Source: Balneolaceae bacterium
GTDB taxonomy: Bacteria > Bacteroidota > Rhodothermia > Balneolales > Balneolaceae
Assembly (NCBI GenBank): GCA_020832285.1
Contig: JAFIFB010000050.1
Span: forward strand, 1-64,000
DNA length: 64,000 bases
Reading direction: 5' to 3'
A program made the translations under genes and the position numbers. This document shows positions 8,937 to 19,201 of this stretch, piece after piece. Below the pieces are notes generated by a model. The model made no database searches. It saw only the letters and a program-made list of their open reading frames with translations, and was not told the DNA's origin. Each line of letters starts with the position of its first letter. The first letter of the stretch is position 1.

Positions 8937-9644
8937 TCAGGAGAGTTTATAAGCGAGTTGATTGGCGATTTTGTACGATTCATGTGTTCCGGCATCGGTC
9001 CACCAGCCATCCAAAACGGAATATTTCATCGCCCTTTTTTTAATATAGTGGTTATTCACTTCTGTGATTTCAAGCTCTCCCCTCTTCGAAGGTTTAAGGG
9101 TTTTGATCAGCTCAAAAACTTCTGGATCGTACATGTAAATTCCAGTCACAGCATAGTCAGATTTAGGCTTTTTTGGTTTTTCTTCAATTCCGACGATATT
9201 CTCTCCGTCCAGCTCTGCCACACCAAACCGTTCTGGATCTTCCACTTTTTTGATGAGAATCTGAGCACCGCTGCCATGGTAATTTTTCAATGCTTTTGAA
9301 AGTCCTGTTTCAAAAATATTGTCACCCAGAATAACTGTCATCGGTTCATCTCCGGCAAAGTTTTCAGCCAGTCCGAGCGCCTGTGCTATGCCTCCTGCCT
9401 CATCCTGCACTTTATAAGTGAAACGGCATCCGAAATCTTTACCCGAACCCAACAGGTTCACCACATCACCCATGTGTTCAGTTCCCGTAACAATTAAAAT
9501 TTCAGAAATTCCTGCTCCGGTTAATTTTTCAATAGGATAAAAAATCATCGGTTTGCTTCCCACGGGAAGCAAGTGTTTGTTTGTAACTTTGGTAAGTGGA
9601 TATAATCTCGTTCCGGTCCCACCGGCTAAAACGATTCCTTTCAT
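8937..9644 (-). CDS. rfbA: Glucose-1-phosphate thymidylyltransferase, short form
   Basis: This nucleotidyltransferase would make dTDP-glucose from dTTP and glucose 1-phosphate. The signature GGTGTRLYPLT is at 8-18, followed by the conserved NKHLLPVG, the metal-site GDNIFE and EEKPKKPKSDYAVTGIYMYD. At 235 residues it is shorter than the roughly 290-residue enterobacterial RfbA. It lacks the C-terminal allosteric extension, as in the short subgroup also found in spore-coat and archaeal operons. It is the first gene of the rfbADCB operon, so the product assignment is well supported by context. Lack of the extension suggests altered or absent feedback by dTDP-rhamnose, which is inference. Confidence 0.92.
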   Translation of the reverse strand: MKGIVLAGGTGTRLYPLTKVTNKHLLPVGSKPMIFYPIEKLTGAGISEILIVTGTEHMGDVVNLLGSGKDFGCRFTYKVQDEAGGIAQALGLAENFAGDEPMTVILGDNIFETGLSKALKNYHGSGAQILIKKVEDPERFGVAELDGENIVGIEEKPKKPKSDYAVTGIYMYDPEVFELIKTLKPSKRGELEITEVNNHYIKKRAMKYSVLDGWWTDAGTHESYKIANQLAYKLS

Positions 9645-9783
9645 GTATGAATCCGCAAATTTATGAACACATCCGCATATCTCTCCGTCCCAGAAAACTT
9701 GAACAAAACAGACATCCGGAGCAGGTATTTTTTCCGATACAAGAATAAGAAAAAAATTACTGAAGCTTTAATTCAATTCCATA

Positions 9784-10704
9784 TCAGTTTTGAAGGCGTT
9801 CGTATTCAGATGAATGAGCAGGATCTACCTCCCTGAGAAGATTGTAAGCTTCAAGACGAGTTTCAACATCCGCATCTCTGAATAAGGCAACAATTTCGGT
9901 ATACTTCGAACTGAAAAAAATATCGAACAGGTAGTTATTACTGGTAACTCTTTTATTCTCTCTGAGAAGTTCCAATGCATTAAAAATCTGAGTTCTTGCA
10001 ATTTTATCATCAATGGTAAACTGATCTAATCCCAGGCGATGGTATCGGTAAATTGCCCTTCTCAGATCTTCATAGGCAGGATTGGACAGGTCCGTAATCA
10101 ATCCGTAGCGATTTCTTTGTGCTCCGATAGACCGCCCCCACCCTTGCACACCGGAATTTTGCCCCAAATCAAAAACGTTTTGTGCCTGATTAAAGTGGCG
10201 CGAACCGCCAAGTTCGGCAAATGTATCATAATCAAACCCAAGCATGATATAGGCATAAAAATCGATGAAACTGGTAAGATCATCGAACTGCATATCATCG
10301 TGAATTAAATTTTTATTGCGGGGATAATTAAACCGCCAGTTGTTATCGCTCAACACAATAGCGAGAGATTGCTGATTGGTGTTGTAAATGGGGCGACGCA
10401 TGGTAAACACCACTTCGGCCGTATAGTTAAAGTTGCTGTCAGCCCCGGTGAGTACCACCTGGATGTTGCATAAAATCCGTTCATGCTCCTCGAATCGGTC
10501 ATTTGTCCATCGGTGATTATTCAAATAATCCTGTATATCTCTCTCAAATTCTGAAATATAATCGTACGAAGAACCACTTATCTGACGGTCGTTTACAGAA
10601 ACCGAACAGTTAAACTCCTGTGCATAAACCCCCTTCCCCCAACTCACAAATAAAAATAGGAGAAGTATCATAAGTCCAGACCTGAAATCATTACGGTATT
10701 TCAT
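9784..10704 (-). CDS. porD: DUF4835 protein, PorD-like type IX secretion-associated factor
   Basis: The protein has 306 residues. A signal peptide ends at about VYAQ-EFNC (residue 28-29), followed by a mixed alpha/beta exported domain. It matches the DUF4835 pattern: an N-terminal section with RDIQDYLNNHRWTNDRF, the ILCNIQVVL strand, VVFTMRRPIYN near 130-140, and FIDFYAYIMLGFDYDTF. PorD in Porphyromonas gingivalis is required for type IX secretion, with an undefined role. No other core type IX genes (porK, L, M, N, sov) lie in this window. It is monocistronic on the minus strand. Confidence 0.8.
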   Translation of the reverse strand: MKYRNDFRSGLMILLLFLFVSWGKGVYAQEFNCSVSVNDRQISGSSYDYISEFERDIQDYLNNHRWTNDRFEEHERILCNIQVVLTGADSNFNYTAEVVFTMRRPIYNTNQQSLAIVLSDNNWRFNYPRNKNLIHDDMQFDDLTSFIDFYAYIMLGFDYDTFAELGGSRHFNQAQNVFDLGQNSGVQGWGRSIGAQRNRYGLITDLSNPAYEDLRRAIYRYHRLGLDQFTIDDKIARTQIFNALELLRENKRVTSNNYLFDIFFSSKYTEIVALFRDADVETRLEAYNLLREVDPAHSSEYERLQN

Positions 10705-10958
10705 AAAATGATGATAAAAAAATTTCTGTAAGATTTCTTTGCTTTTCGGTTCATACTTAAAAAGGCTTGGTCAAAACCCGGGAAATATAACCGGGTGGAA
10801 AAATGAGTTCTGCCTGAATATTCCGGGTACCTGATTCAGAACCATTGAACCAGGCACTTGACTTACATCTTGGGTTACCGTCGCCAGCTGAAAAACGGGA
10901 TCTGTGACTGGGTCAAGCACATGTTTCATTCATCATACAACAATCAGCAAAAGGAACC

Positions 10959-11783
10959 ATGACAAAGATTCAAATGAGCCAGCTGCGCATTTTATTTATT
11001 GCTTGTATACAACTCTTTCTCCAGGCTAATCCATCAGATGCACAGCATGTGATGGGTGCCAAGCATCTTGCAATGGGACAAACCGGTGTATCCGTACCTG
11101 CATCCAACTGGTCGGTTTTTTCAAATGTGGCTATGATGCCAACGGATCAGAACCGCGTTTCATTTTATGGATTTCGCTATATCGGAATTGCAGAAATTAC
11201 GGATATGGCGGCCTCCATCAACTTACAAACCTCCCGGGGCACACTGGGTGGCGGAATCCATCGATACGGTTTTAACCTCTTCAATGAAAATCGTTTTTTG
11301 ATGGGCTACAAAAACAATCTTGGAAACTTTCATTATGGTGCATCTTTCTCATACACACACGTTGTTCAGGGCGGAGCGTATGGATCGGCAGGAGCTGCCG
11401 GAATTGATCTTGGGCTGGCCGCCAAAATTACCGATGGCCTCTGGTTTGGAGCTCGTGCCACAAACATCAATCAGCCAGTGTATGGCGATACAGACGAAGA
11501 GCTGCCTCGAGAACTTGCTGCCGGTATCAGCTACCTGCTTACATCTGATGCTCTGGTAACCACTGAATTTGTAAAAGACGTGATGTTCCCGGTTTCGTTC
11601 AGGGCCGGGCTTCAGTTTGAGATTATCTCCTCTCTGTTTGCCCGGGCTGGTATTACCACCGAACCAGAAACCTATTCATTCGGATTCGGCTATCTGGCTT
11701 ATGCCTGGGAAGTGAACTTCGGGCTTCAACAGCATAACCCACTCGGCCTCAGTCCTGCACTTGATCTTGCAATCCGTTTCTAA
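10959..11783 (+). CDS. PorV/PorQ-like outer-membrane beta-barrel protein
   Basis: The protein has 274 residues with a signal peptide ending near ANPSDAQ. The mature part opens with the family-type segment MGAKHLAMGQTGVSV and continues as alternating hydrophobic/polar strands ending in LDLAIRF, a typical outer-membrane barrel terminus with a final aromatic residue. PorV/PorQ and related UPF0164 barrels include type IX secretion shuttle proteins and FadL-like channels. The next gene, a helix-hairpin-helix barrel protein, starts 2 bp after the stop, so the two are surely co-transcribed and may form a pair. Closeness to porD makes a type IX link attractive but not proven. Confidence 0.72.
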   Translation: MTKIQMSQLRILFIACIQLFLQANPSDAQHVMGAKHLAMGQTGVSVPASNWSVFSNVAMMPTDQNRVSFYGFRYIGIAEITDMAASINLQTSRGTLGGGIHRYGFNLFNENRFLMGYKNNLGNFHYGASFSYTHVVQGGAYGSAGAAGIDLGLAAKITDGLWFGARATNINQPVYGDTDEELPRELAAGISYLLTSDALVTTEFVKDVMFPVSFRAGLQFEIISSLFARAGITTEPETYSFGFGYLAYAWEVNFGLQQHNPLGLSPALDLAIRF

Positions 11784-11785
11784 TA

Positions 11786-13912
11786 ATGAATTATTATCCC
11801 CGGCAAACATACCGAAATTACTGTGTGGCGATGAGTCTTTTTCATCGGTTTTTTTGCGGAGTATTGATCAGCTTGGCCTTTCTGATGGCTAATCCAACTA
11901 CCCTATGGGCACAGGAGCAGGACACAGTAAGAGTTCTGATTGAGCACGATCTTGAGCGTGCCATCGAAGAGATCGACCCGGAAGAGTCAGATCTCGACCT
12001 TGAAGAGCTTGTAGAATTTCTCGAAGAGCTCGCCAACAATCCAATGAATGTAAACCGGGCTCCGACAGATGACCTGATGCAGATACCCGGCCTCAATTTT
12101 CGCCTGGCACAAAATATTGTACGGCACCGAAGCGAGAAGGCGCCGTTTACAACCATTGAAGAAATTGAAAACGTGAATGGAATTGGCCCGGCAACTGTCA
12201 GTCGCATCAGGCCATACATTACTGTGGGAACCGGACTTGAACGGGGACGTGATTTATATTTGAACCCGCGCTTCTGGACAAATAACAGCCGCTTTGAAGG
12301 GTTCTCGCGTTTTCAACAGGTGTTGCAGGAACAGGAAGGCTACACCCGGCCGGATACACTGGGAGGCTACCTGGGAAGCCCTATGAAATATTATCAGCGG
12401 TTTCGCTATACCAGTAATCATCTCTCACTGAATTTAACGCAGGATAAAGATCCCGGCGAACCACTGAGCGGACCCACCGACTTTGACTTCAACTCCTGGC
12501 ATATTGCCCTTCATGATCTTGGCCGCCTTCAAACCATTGTTATTGGTGATTATAGCGTGGCTTTTGGACAAGGCTTGTTACTCTGGAGCGGTGGTGCCTT
12601 TGGCAAGGGGCGCGATGTGATCAGCGGACCGTCAAAAAATGAACGGGGAATTCGTCCCTACACATCAGCACAGGAGGCACGGGGATTCAGCGGAGTGGCT
12701 GCTACTTTTGGGAACCGAATTCAACTGACAGGATTTTATTCAAACCGGCAGCGAACTGCATCTGTAGCTGATGCCGGAGAAGGTCTCGTAAACTTCCCCA
12801 CCGAAACCGGATTTCACCGGACTATTCATGAGAGAAACAGGAGAAATAATCTCGGCCAGGAAACTTATGGCGGGCGTGCAAGAGTACAGGTTCCGCATGG
12901 TTTTTTGGGAGTATCAGCCTTTCATAACCGGTTCGACCAGGAGATTGCACGAGGGAGTCAGCCCTATCAGAAATACAACTTTGCCGGCACCGATATTTCA
13001 GGCTACTCCGCAGATTACCGTCTGCTGCTCGGCAACACCATTCTGTTTGGAGAGGCGGCATACACAAATAATGGCGGTTTTGGAGTTTTGACAGGTTCGG
13101 AGTTTGATCTCGGAAGTCAGACCGATCTGCTATTTATCTATCGATATTACGAACCCGAACTCCAGGCATTTTTTGGCGCAGGCTTTGGTGAACAGTCGGG
13201 AAGGCCACGTAATGAAGAAGGATTTTATATTGGCATCCGGCATGCGATCAGCAGCCAGGTGCGCATTAGCGGGTATTTTGACCAGTTTCGGTTTCCTGCT
13301 CCAAGATTTCAGACACGCCAGACTACATCCGGTTATGATTGGCTTGGCCTTGTGGAATTTACACCGTTCAGAGAGCTGAATATGTATGCACTTTTCAGGT
13401 TTAAAGTACGCGATGAAGAGTACGCTGCCACTGATGATCTTGGCCGCAGTATAAGATTGCTTGATGATAACAAACGAACCGGGGCCCGCTTCCAGGCCGA
13501 TTACCAGGTACACCCGCGAATACGCCTTCGCACCCGGTTCGATATGGTCCGTGCCCGTGCTGCTGTAAGTGATCCAGGTTTGGGATACCTTGTGTTTCAG
13601 GATATCCGGCTTCAGGCAACCCAAAACCTTCGTATCGATGCACGAATTACCATGTTCGACACCGATGATTTTGAATCCCGGGTTTTCCAGTTTGAAAACG
13701 ACTTGCTATACGTCCTTTCCAACACAATGCTTTTCGACCAGGGGCAGCGCATGTACGCTCTGTTCTATTACCAGGCTGCAGACTGGCTCGATATATGGAT
13801 AAAAGCTGCAACTACCATATATGAAAATCGAAACGTTATTGGCAGTGGTCTCGCCCAAATTGATGGAAATCGAAGGAGTGATATAGGAATACAAGCTCGT
13901 ATTCGATTCTAA
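11786..13912 (+). CDS. Outer-membrane barrel protein with periplasmic helix-hairpin-helix (ComEA-like) domain
   Basis: The protein has 708 residues. The first good signal peptide starts at Met16 (11831; MSLFHRFFCGVLISL) and ends near LWAQ (residue 43), so translation may begin there. An acidic helical linker follows. Two helix-hairpin-helix motifs come next at about 94-117 (LMQIPGLNFRLAQNIVRHR) and 124-145 (the centre reads NVNGIGPATVSRIRPYI), resembling ComEA. Residues 150-708 are beta-strand-rich and end in IGIQARIRF, a barrel-type C terminus. ComEA domains bind DNA in the periplasm, so a role in DNA contact or uptake is possible. The domain may also act as a protein-binding module. The pair with the upstream PorV/PorQ-like barrel is tight. 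Confidence 0.75.
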   Translation: MNYYPRQTYRNYCVAMSLFHRFFCGVLISLAFLMANPTTLWAQEQDTVRVLIEHDLERAIEEIDPEESDLDLEELVEFLEELANNPMNVNRAPTDDLMQIPGLNFRLAQNIVRHRSEKAPFTTIEEIENVNGIGPATVSRIRPYITVGTGLERGRDLYLNPRFWTNNSRFEGFSRFQQVLQEQEGYTRPDTLGGYLGSPMKYYQRFRYTSNHLSLNLTQDKDPGEPLSGPTDFDFNSWHIALHDLGRLQTIVIGDYSVAFGQGLLLWSGGAFGKGRDVISGPSKNERGIRPYTSAQEARGFSGVAATFGNRIQLTGFYSNRQRTASVADAGEGLVNFPTETGFHRTIHERNRRNNLGQETYGGRARVQVPHGFLGVSAFHNRFDQEIARGSQPYQKYNFAGTDISGYSADYRLLLGNTILFGEAAYTNNGGFGVLTGSEFDLGSQTDLLFIYRYYEPELQAFFGAGFGEQSGRPRNEEGFYIGIRHAISSQVRISGYFDQFRFPAPRFQTRQTTSGYDWLGLVEFTPFRELNMYALFRFKVRDEEYAATDDLGRSIRLLDDNKRTGARFQADYQVHPRIRLRTRFDMVRARAAVSDPGLGYLVFQDIRLQATQNLRIDARITMFDTDDFESRVFQFENDLLYVLSNTMLFDQGQRMYALFYYQAADWLDIWIKAATTIYENRNVIGSGLAQIDGNRRSDIGIQARIRF

Positions 13913-14116
13913 AAATACTCACAAAGAAACAAAAAACAGAATCAAGCAGACTGTCATACTCTAAACAGTTTAGGCACTTAACTCATTAAATCTAATCTTT
14001 TTATTAAAAAGCGCTTCCACTAAAAATAATATTGCATAAAACTCAATTTATAGCATTATTAAGTAAGTGTCCGGCAAGACATATAAAAAGTTCTCGAACT
14101 CTTCTAAACCATCGAC

Positions 14117-17100
14117 ATGAATTCAAATTTTAAGGAAAAATCCTCCTGTGGTGTTGGATTTATCGCAAGTCGCAAAAATGAGTACTCCCATGATAATCTC
14201 AAGAAAGCCCTCCATGCACTAAGTTGTGTAGAGCACCGCGGTGCCTGCAATGCCGACCTGATCTCAAGTGATGGTGCCGGTATTATGGCTGACATTCCAT
14301 TTAAACTATTCGGTTATGAAAAAGGAGAAGTTGCTGTTGCTACCATTTTCGCCCCTCACGATGCACATCGTCGACGGAAAGCCCTGCGTGTTTTTGAAGA
14401 TACATTCCAATTTTACGGACTAAAAGTTCTTGAATACCGAACTGTACCCGTTGACCCGACCGTCTTGGGTGAAATCGCCAAAGAATCAATGCCATTCATC
14501 CTTCACGCTATCATCAAGCGGCCGGAATATTGCCGTACAGACAGTTCGTTCGACAAACTATTGTTCAACGCAAAACAGATGACGAGAACCAAAGAAAAAG
14601 CTGAGGGCATTGTTCGTGAATTTTTCTTTGCATCTCTTTCGGCAAGAACGATCGTTTATAAAGCGCTGACCAAAGCCGATACCCTGCAAAAATTTTACCT
14701 GGATCTTCAAAACCCAGACTTTAAAACCCGTTTCACTCTTTTCCACAGGCGCTTCTCAACCAACACGAAAACATCTTGGGACAAGATTCAGCCCTTCCGG
14801 ATTATTGCGCATAACGGTGAAATCAATACGATCACCGGAAACCGTTCCTGGGCAATCTCCAGGGAAAAATATCTTGGAGTTCCAAAAGATGAACTTTTAA
14901 CCCGGGAACAGATCAGCGACTCCGGATCGCTCAATGAGATGGTAGAATCTCTTACCTACCGAAGCAGTATACCATTTGTGGAAGATATTCTTGCCATCAT
15001 GATCCCCCCTGCCACACACGGTAACAGCTTCTACAAATTCTGGAGCCGGGCAATGGAACCCTGGGATGGTCCTGCATTTATCTCCTATTCTGATGGTTCT
15101 TCCATAGGCGGCCGCCTCGACAGAAACGGATTCCGCCCTTGCCGCTGGATTGCCACAGATGAACACCTGTTCCTAAGCTCCGAAGCCGGATCATTTGAGA
15201 TGGATGAAAGCCGTGTGGAAGCCAAAGGCTCGCTTCAGGCTGGTAATGGCATCAAGATGGATTTGAATACCGGGAAAATTCATTTCCGTGATCCAAGTTA
15301 TTCCCGTGAAAATTACGACGCCAAATTTGAACATCGACTTGAAAAACTGATTCCTGAAGTGCTGGACGAAGCTGATCAAAGTTTCGCAAACCTTCACCTT
15401 TTTAAATATACACGAGAAGATATCCAGAACCTTCTGATACCGATGATAACAGACGGAAAAGAACCGATTGGTTCAATGGGTGACACTGCCCGTCCTGCCC
15501 TCTTCTCAGACCAGCCGCGATCATTCTTCGATTACTTTTACCAGAATTTTGCCCAGGTTACCAATCCCCCGCTCGATTATATCCGGGAAAAAATGGTCAC
15601 CGATCTGAGCATGTACCTTGGCAAGCGTCCCAATATATTTGCTCCAAAAGAACTTCTGCCTCAATTTCCGGGCTTTGAAATTGAAAGCCCGCTGCTTTCT
15701 CTCGGCCAGATGAAAACCCTGCGCGGTATAAACGATTCGCCCTCAAGAATCAAAACTGCCGAGTTCGATATGATCTTCAACCGTGATCATGGTGAAGTGG
15801 GATTTCGGTCCGCTATCCGGGATATCACATCGAAAGCCCTGAAATCTGTACAGGAAGGGGCTACTATGCTGATTATTTCAGACAGAAATGCCACTTTCAG
15901 GCAGCCGCCAATACCAAGCCTTCTGATGCTCAGATCACTCGTGAATGTACTGAACGACTCCGGCCTGCGCCTGAATGCATCAATTGTGGTAGATACGGCT
16001 GAGGTAAAAAATACCCACCATTTTGCAGCAATGATCGGTTTCGGGGCTACGGCAGTTTGTCCCTACCTTGCTCTTGAATTTGCGCGCTTCAGTGACAACC
16101 GAAGCTTCCAGGATCTCTCTCCTGATGAACGTGAAGCAAACCTCATCAAATCGTTCAATACCGGATTGTTGAAGATAATGTCGAAATCGGGCATATCTGT
16201 AGCCCGAAGCTACCAAAGCTCAAAACTTTTTACCGCACTGGGTATTGGAAAAGAGCTCAAGGACCTTTTCTTCCCCGGACTTTTCTCTCCGATGGGTGGT
16301 ATTAATATAAAAGAAGTTGTACGTCAGATCCTTGAGCATACTCAGATTGCTGAGAAGATGGACGAAAGTGACAAGCCGATTCACACCTATCAGTATAAGG
16401 AACACAATCGTGGTCAAGAAGGTGAAAAACACTCCATGACCAACACACGATCGAAGATCATCCATAAACTGGTTCGTGATAACCAGCTCACCCTTCACGA
16501 TCTTGAACTCTACAACGAGTACCTCAAGCTCGGAGATGATTGCGACCCTGTGAACCTGAGACACCTTTTCACATTCAAGCCCACTAATAATGAAGTAAGC
16601 ATTGATGATGTTGAACACCGAAGCGAAATTACCAAACGTTTTGGTTCCGGAGCGATGAGTTTCGGCGCGATCAGTGCTGAATCCCAGCGCGATATTTTCC
16701 TGGCTATGAAAGAACTGGGTGGCCGATCCAACAGCGGTGAAGGTGGTGAAAATCCATTCTATTACACCCTCGGAATTACAGCATCCATAAAACAGGTAGC
16801 CAGCGGCCGTTTTGGCGTGACTGCTGAATACCTGATTGCGGGTGATGAGTTTCAGATTAAAATTGCGCAGGGAGCCAAACCCGGTGAGGGCGGCCAGTTG
16901 ATGGGTGTAAAAGTAGACGAAAATATCGCCTTTGCACGCCACAGTGAGCCGGGTTTCGACCTGATCTCTCCTCCGCCGCTTCACGACATTTACAGCATTG
17001 AAGATCTCAAGCAGCTTATTTATGAACTAAAGCAGATAAAACCGGAAGCCAGGGTAAATGTGAAGCTGGTATCCGGTGAAAATATCGGTACAATTGCTGT

Positions 17101-18541
17101 GGGTGTTGCGAAAGCAGGCGCCGATGTCATACACATTTCAGGAGGTGACGGCGGAACCGGCGCAGCCACACTAACTTCTATGAAGCACGCCGGACTCCCG
17201 TGGGAAATTGGCCTGCTTGAAGTTCACCGAACACTCTGTGAGCACGGTCTCCGTGAATTTGTAGAGCTGAGAACAGACGGAGGCCTCCACACCGGGTCCG
17301 ATATTGTAACTGCTGCACTTTTAGGCGCTGAAGGATTTGATTTCGGAAAACTTCTGCTCATAGCCGAAGGCTGCGTGATGGCGCGTATCTGTGAAAAAAA
17401 TACCTGTCCTACCGGCATCGCCACACACGACCCGAAGTTCAAAGCCAAGTACAAAGGCAACAAAGATCATGTGATCCGTATGATGGAATATCTCGCAGAA
17501 GATGTGAGAAGAAACCTTGGCAAAATCGGCGCTAAATCGATTGAGGAGATCATTGGGCGGATTGACCTGCTGACTCTGAAAGAAGAACATCAGGAGCTGG
17601 TAGGCAGCCGCCACATCGACCTGAGCTACTTTCTGGGTGATGCCCTCCACAGCTACAACCAGCAACCTAATCCATTCAACGAAGGTATTAGTGACTTCAA
17701 CAAAAAATATATTGACCTGTGCAAAACAGCTGTTGAAAAAGAGGGCAAATTCTCCGCTTCAGATAAAATCAATACGAGAGTCCGTGCGGCACTTTCCACT
17801 CTCAGCGGCATGATAGCCAAGAAGATATCGAACAAGCGCACGGCTGAAATCAAAGAAAAAGGCCTCGCTGAATCTGATCATCGCTTCAGCGGAAAAATCG
17901 ACCTGGAATTTGAAGGAAGCGCCGGACAAGGTTTTGGTGTATTTCTCACGGAAGGTTTGAATATAAAACTATGGGGTGAAGCAAACGATTCAGTCTGTAA
18001 AACTATGTCAGGCGGCTTTGTGGTGATTAATCCACCCAAAATCTCTACATTCGACCCTGCCGATAACGCCATTATCGGAAACTGTGCTCTTTACGGAGCC
18101 ACAGGCGGAAGACTCTACGTACACGGCCTTGCGGGTGACCGTTTTGCTGTAAGGAACAGCGGTGCTGTTGCAGTAGTGGAAGGCACCGGATTGCACCCTT
18201 GTGAGTATATGACCAACGGAACCATTGTAATTCTTGGCCCGGTATCGAGTAATGTGGGGGCGGGCATGACCGGCGGAATTCTCTATCTTAGAAAAGATCA
18301 GGTTCACCAGATCAACAATGAATACGTAACTCCTCTGAATGTGGACAGTTCTTCTTCGAAAGAACTGAAACGACTTCTTCTGGACTATCACAAACATACA
18401 GGAAGTGCCACGGCTGAGGAGTATCTTTCCGACTGGGAAAATGAAAAAAACAACTTCGTGAAGCTGATGCCAATTGGTGTGCTTGCCAAACAGCGAGAAA
18501 TTATGGAATTGAAAAAGGCTGGCAAAAAAGTGAAGAAGTAA
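14117..18541 (+). CDS. gltB: Glutamate synthase large (alpha) subunit
   Basis: The enzyme makes two glutamates from glutamine and 2-oxoglutarate in nitrogen assimilation. The protein has 1474 residues. A ten-residue propeptide precedes the N-terminal nucleophile Cys11 (SSCGVGFI) of the class II amidotransferase domain (to about 400). A central domain, an FMN-binding synthase domain (about 800-1200) and a C-terminal beta-helix domain (GGFVVINPP, then GNCALYGATGGRLYVHGLAGD) follow. The 3Fe-4S cysteines are at about 1086, 1092 and 1097 in the C-x5-C-x4-C arrangement. The usual partner gltD is not adjacent: the next 660 bp hold only decayed sequence. Electrons must come from a distant gltD or another donor. 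Confidence 0.96.
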   Translation: MNSNFKEKSSCGVGFIASRKNEYSHDNLKKALHALSCVEHRGACNADLISSDGAGIMADIPFKLFGYEKGEVAVATIFAPHDAHRRRKALRVFEDTFQFYGLKVLEYRTVPVDPTVLGEIAKESMPFILHAIIKRPEYCRTDSSFDKLLFNAKQMTRTKEKAEGIVREFFFASLSARTIVYKALTKADTLQKFYLDLQNPDFKTRFTLFHRRFSTNTKTSWDKIQPFRIIAHNGEINTITGNRSWAISREKYLGVPKDELLTREQISDSGSLNEMVESLTYRSSIPFVEDILAIMIPPATHGNSFYKFWSRAMEPWDGPAFISYSDGSSIGGRLDRNGFRPCRWIATDEHLFLSSEAGSFEMDESRVEAKGSLQAGNGIKMDLNTGKIHFRDPSYSRENYDAKFEHRLEKLIPEVLDEADQSFANLHLFKYTREDIQNLLIPMITDGKEPIGSMGDTARPALFSDQPRSFFDYFYQNFAQVTNPPLDYIREKMVTDLSMYLGKRPNIFAPKELLPQFPGFEIESPLLSLGQMKTLRGINDSPSRIKTAEFDMIFNRDHGEVGFRSAIRDITSKALKSVQEGATMLIISDRNATFRQPPIPSLLMLRSLVNVLNDSGLRLNASIVVDTAEVKNTHHFAAMIGFGATAVCPYLALEFARFSDNRSFQDLSPDEREANLIKSFNTGLLKIMSKSGISVARSYQSSKLFTALGIGKELKDLFFPGLFSPMGGINIKEVVRQILEHTQIAEKMDESDKPIHTYQYKEHNRGQEGEKHSMTNTRSKIIHKLVRDNQLTLHDLELYNEYLKLGDDCDPVNLRHLFTFKPTNNEVSIDDVEHRSEITKRFGSGAMSFGAISAESQRDIFLAMKELGGRSNSGEGGENPFYYTLGITASIKQVASGRFGVTAEYLIAGDEFQIKIAQGAKPGEGGQLMGVKVDENIAFARHSEPGFDLISPPPLHDIYSIEDLKQLIYELKQIKPEARVNVKLVSGENIGTIAVGVAKAGADVIHISGGDGGTGAATLTSMKHAGLPWEIGLLEVHRTLCEHGLREFVELRTDGGLHTGSDIVTAALLGAEGFDFGKLLLIAEGCVMARICEKNTCPTGIATHDPKFKAKYKGNKDHVIRMMEYLAEDVRRNLGKIGAKSIEEIIGRIDLLTLKEEHQELVGSRHIDLSYFLGDALHSYNQQPNPFNEGISDFNKKYIDLCKTAVEKEGKFSASDKINTRVRAALSTLSGMIAKKISNKRTAEIKEKGLAESDHRFSGKIDLEFEGSAGQGFGVFLTEGLNIKLWGEANDSVCKTMSGGFVVINPPKISTFDPADNAIIGNCALYGATGGRLYVHGLAGDRFAVRNSGAVAVVEGTGLHPCEYMTNGTIVILGPVSSNVGAGMTGGILYLRKDQVHQINNEYVTPLNVDSSSSKELKRLLLDYHKHTGSATAEEYLSDWENEKNNFVKLMPIGVLAKQREIMELKKAGKKVKK

Positions 18542-18826
18542 TGGTTATTAAATTCAAATTCTTTCCAGACTCAAATATAAAACCTTTCTGAAAAGCAGGG
18601 TATTTCATTAAGAAGCTGTGATATCTATAATTCTTTCGCACTCCACTGTAACTAACCATCGCTTTTTTCTGCGCATATTATACTTGTAAATACAGGTGTA
18701 TAACTTCCTGTTTTGATGTGATCTGTATAACCGCACAGTACACGTTTATTGAGCTGAAGAAGGTTTTCTGGTTAATTTAATTAATTAATATGCGGGAATC
18801 GTCAAAGATAATGTGAAAAAGCAGGG

Positions 18827-19161
18827 TTGATTTTTAAAGTATTTGGATTGCTGATTACCCTGTTTACAGGATTCTGGTACGATACAACAGAGAAAATTAT
18901 TTAGACTTAAACTGATAAAACCGGGATACGTTCAAAGTAGTAAAACCAAGAGAGTTGGAAGACCTTAGGCATTCAATAAAGAAAAATCTTGAACTTTCTT
19001 AAGCCGAAGAATCAGCAAAACCTAAAAAGCCAAATATCCTGGAAGAACTAATATATCTCGTAACATCGATTTGAATTATAGCCCAACTGATTGGATTTGT
19101 CGGTTTCAACAGCGGTGGAATCATCAATATTCTAATGGTTATTGCAGATTACTATCTGTAA
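18827..19161 (+). pseudogene. Decayed small membrane-protein genes (DUF3185-like and lmo0937/DUF5670-like remnants)
   Basis: The 660 bp after gltB hold no intact gene but show coding remnants. Bases 18827-18904 read LIFKVFGLLITLFTGFWYD followed by TTEKII and a stop, like the start of small one-helix membrane proteins that end in TTEKV. From 18925 to 19161 one frame reads VVKPRELEDLRHSIKKNLEL, a stop, EELIYLVTSI, a stop, then IAQLIGFVGFNSGGIINIL and VIADYYL. The last part strongly resembles the Lmo0937 family of tiny membrane proteins. Two in-frame stops mark decay. Such proteins often sit next to YtxH-domain genes like the one that follows. The Lmo0937 match is moderate and the other is tentative. 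Confidence 0.5.
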
Positions 19162-19201
19162 TTCTGAATAGAAGAGTTTTATAAAAAAAAATCATATTAA
19201 T

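Noticed and set aside
16220-16984. 254-codon open frame on the minus strand
   Set aside because: It is antisense to the central domain of gltB, whose reading frame is complete and carries all motifs.
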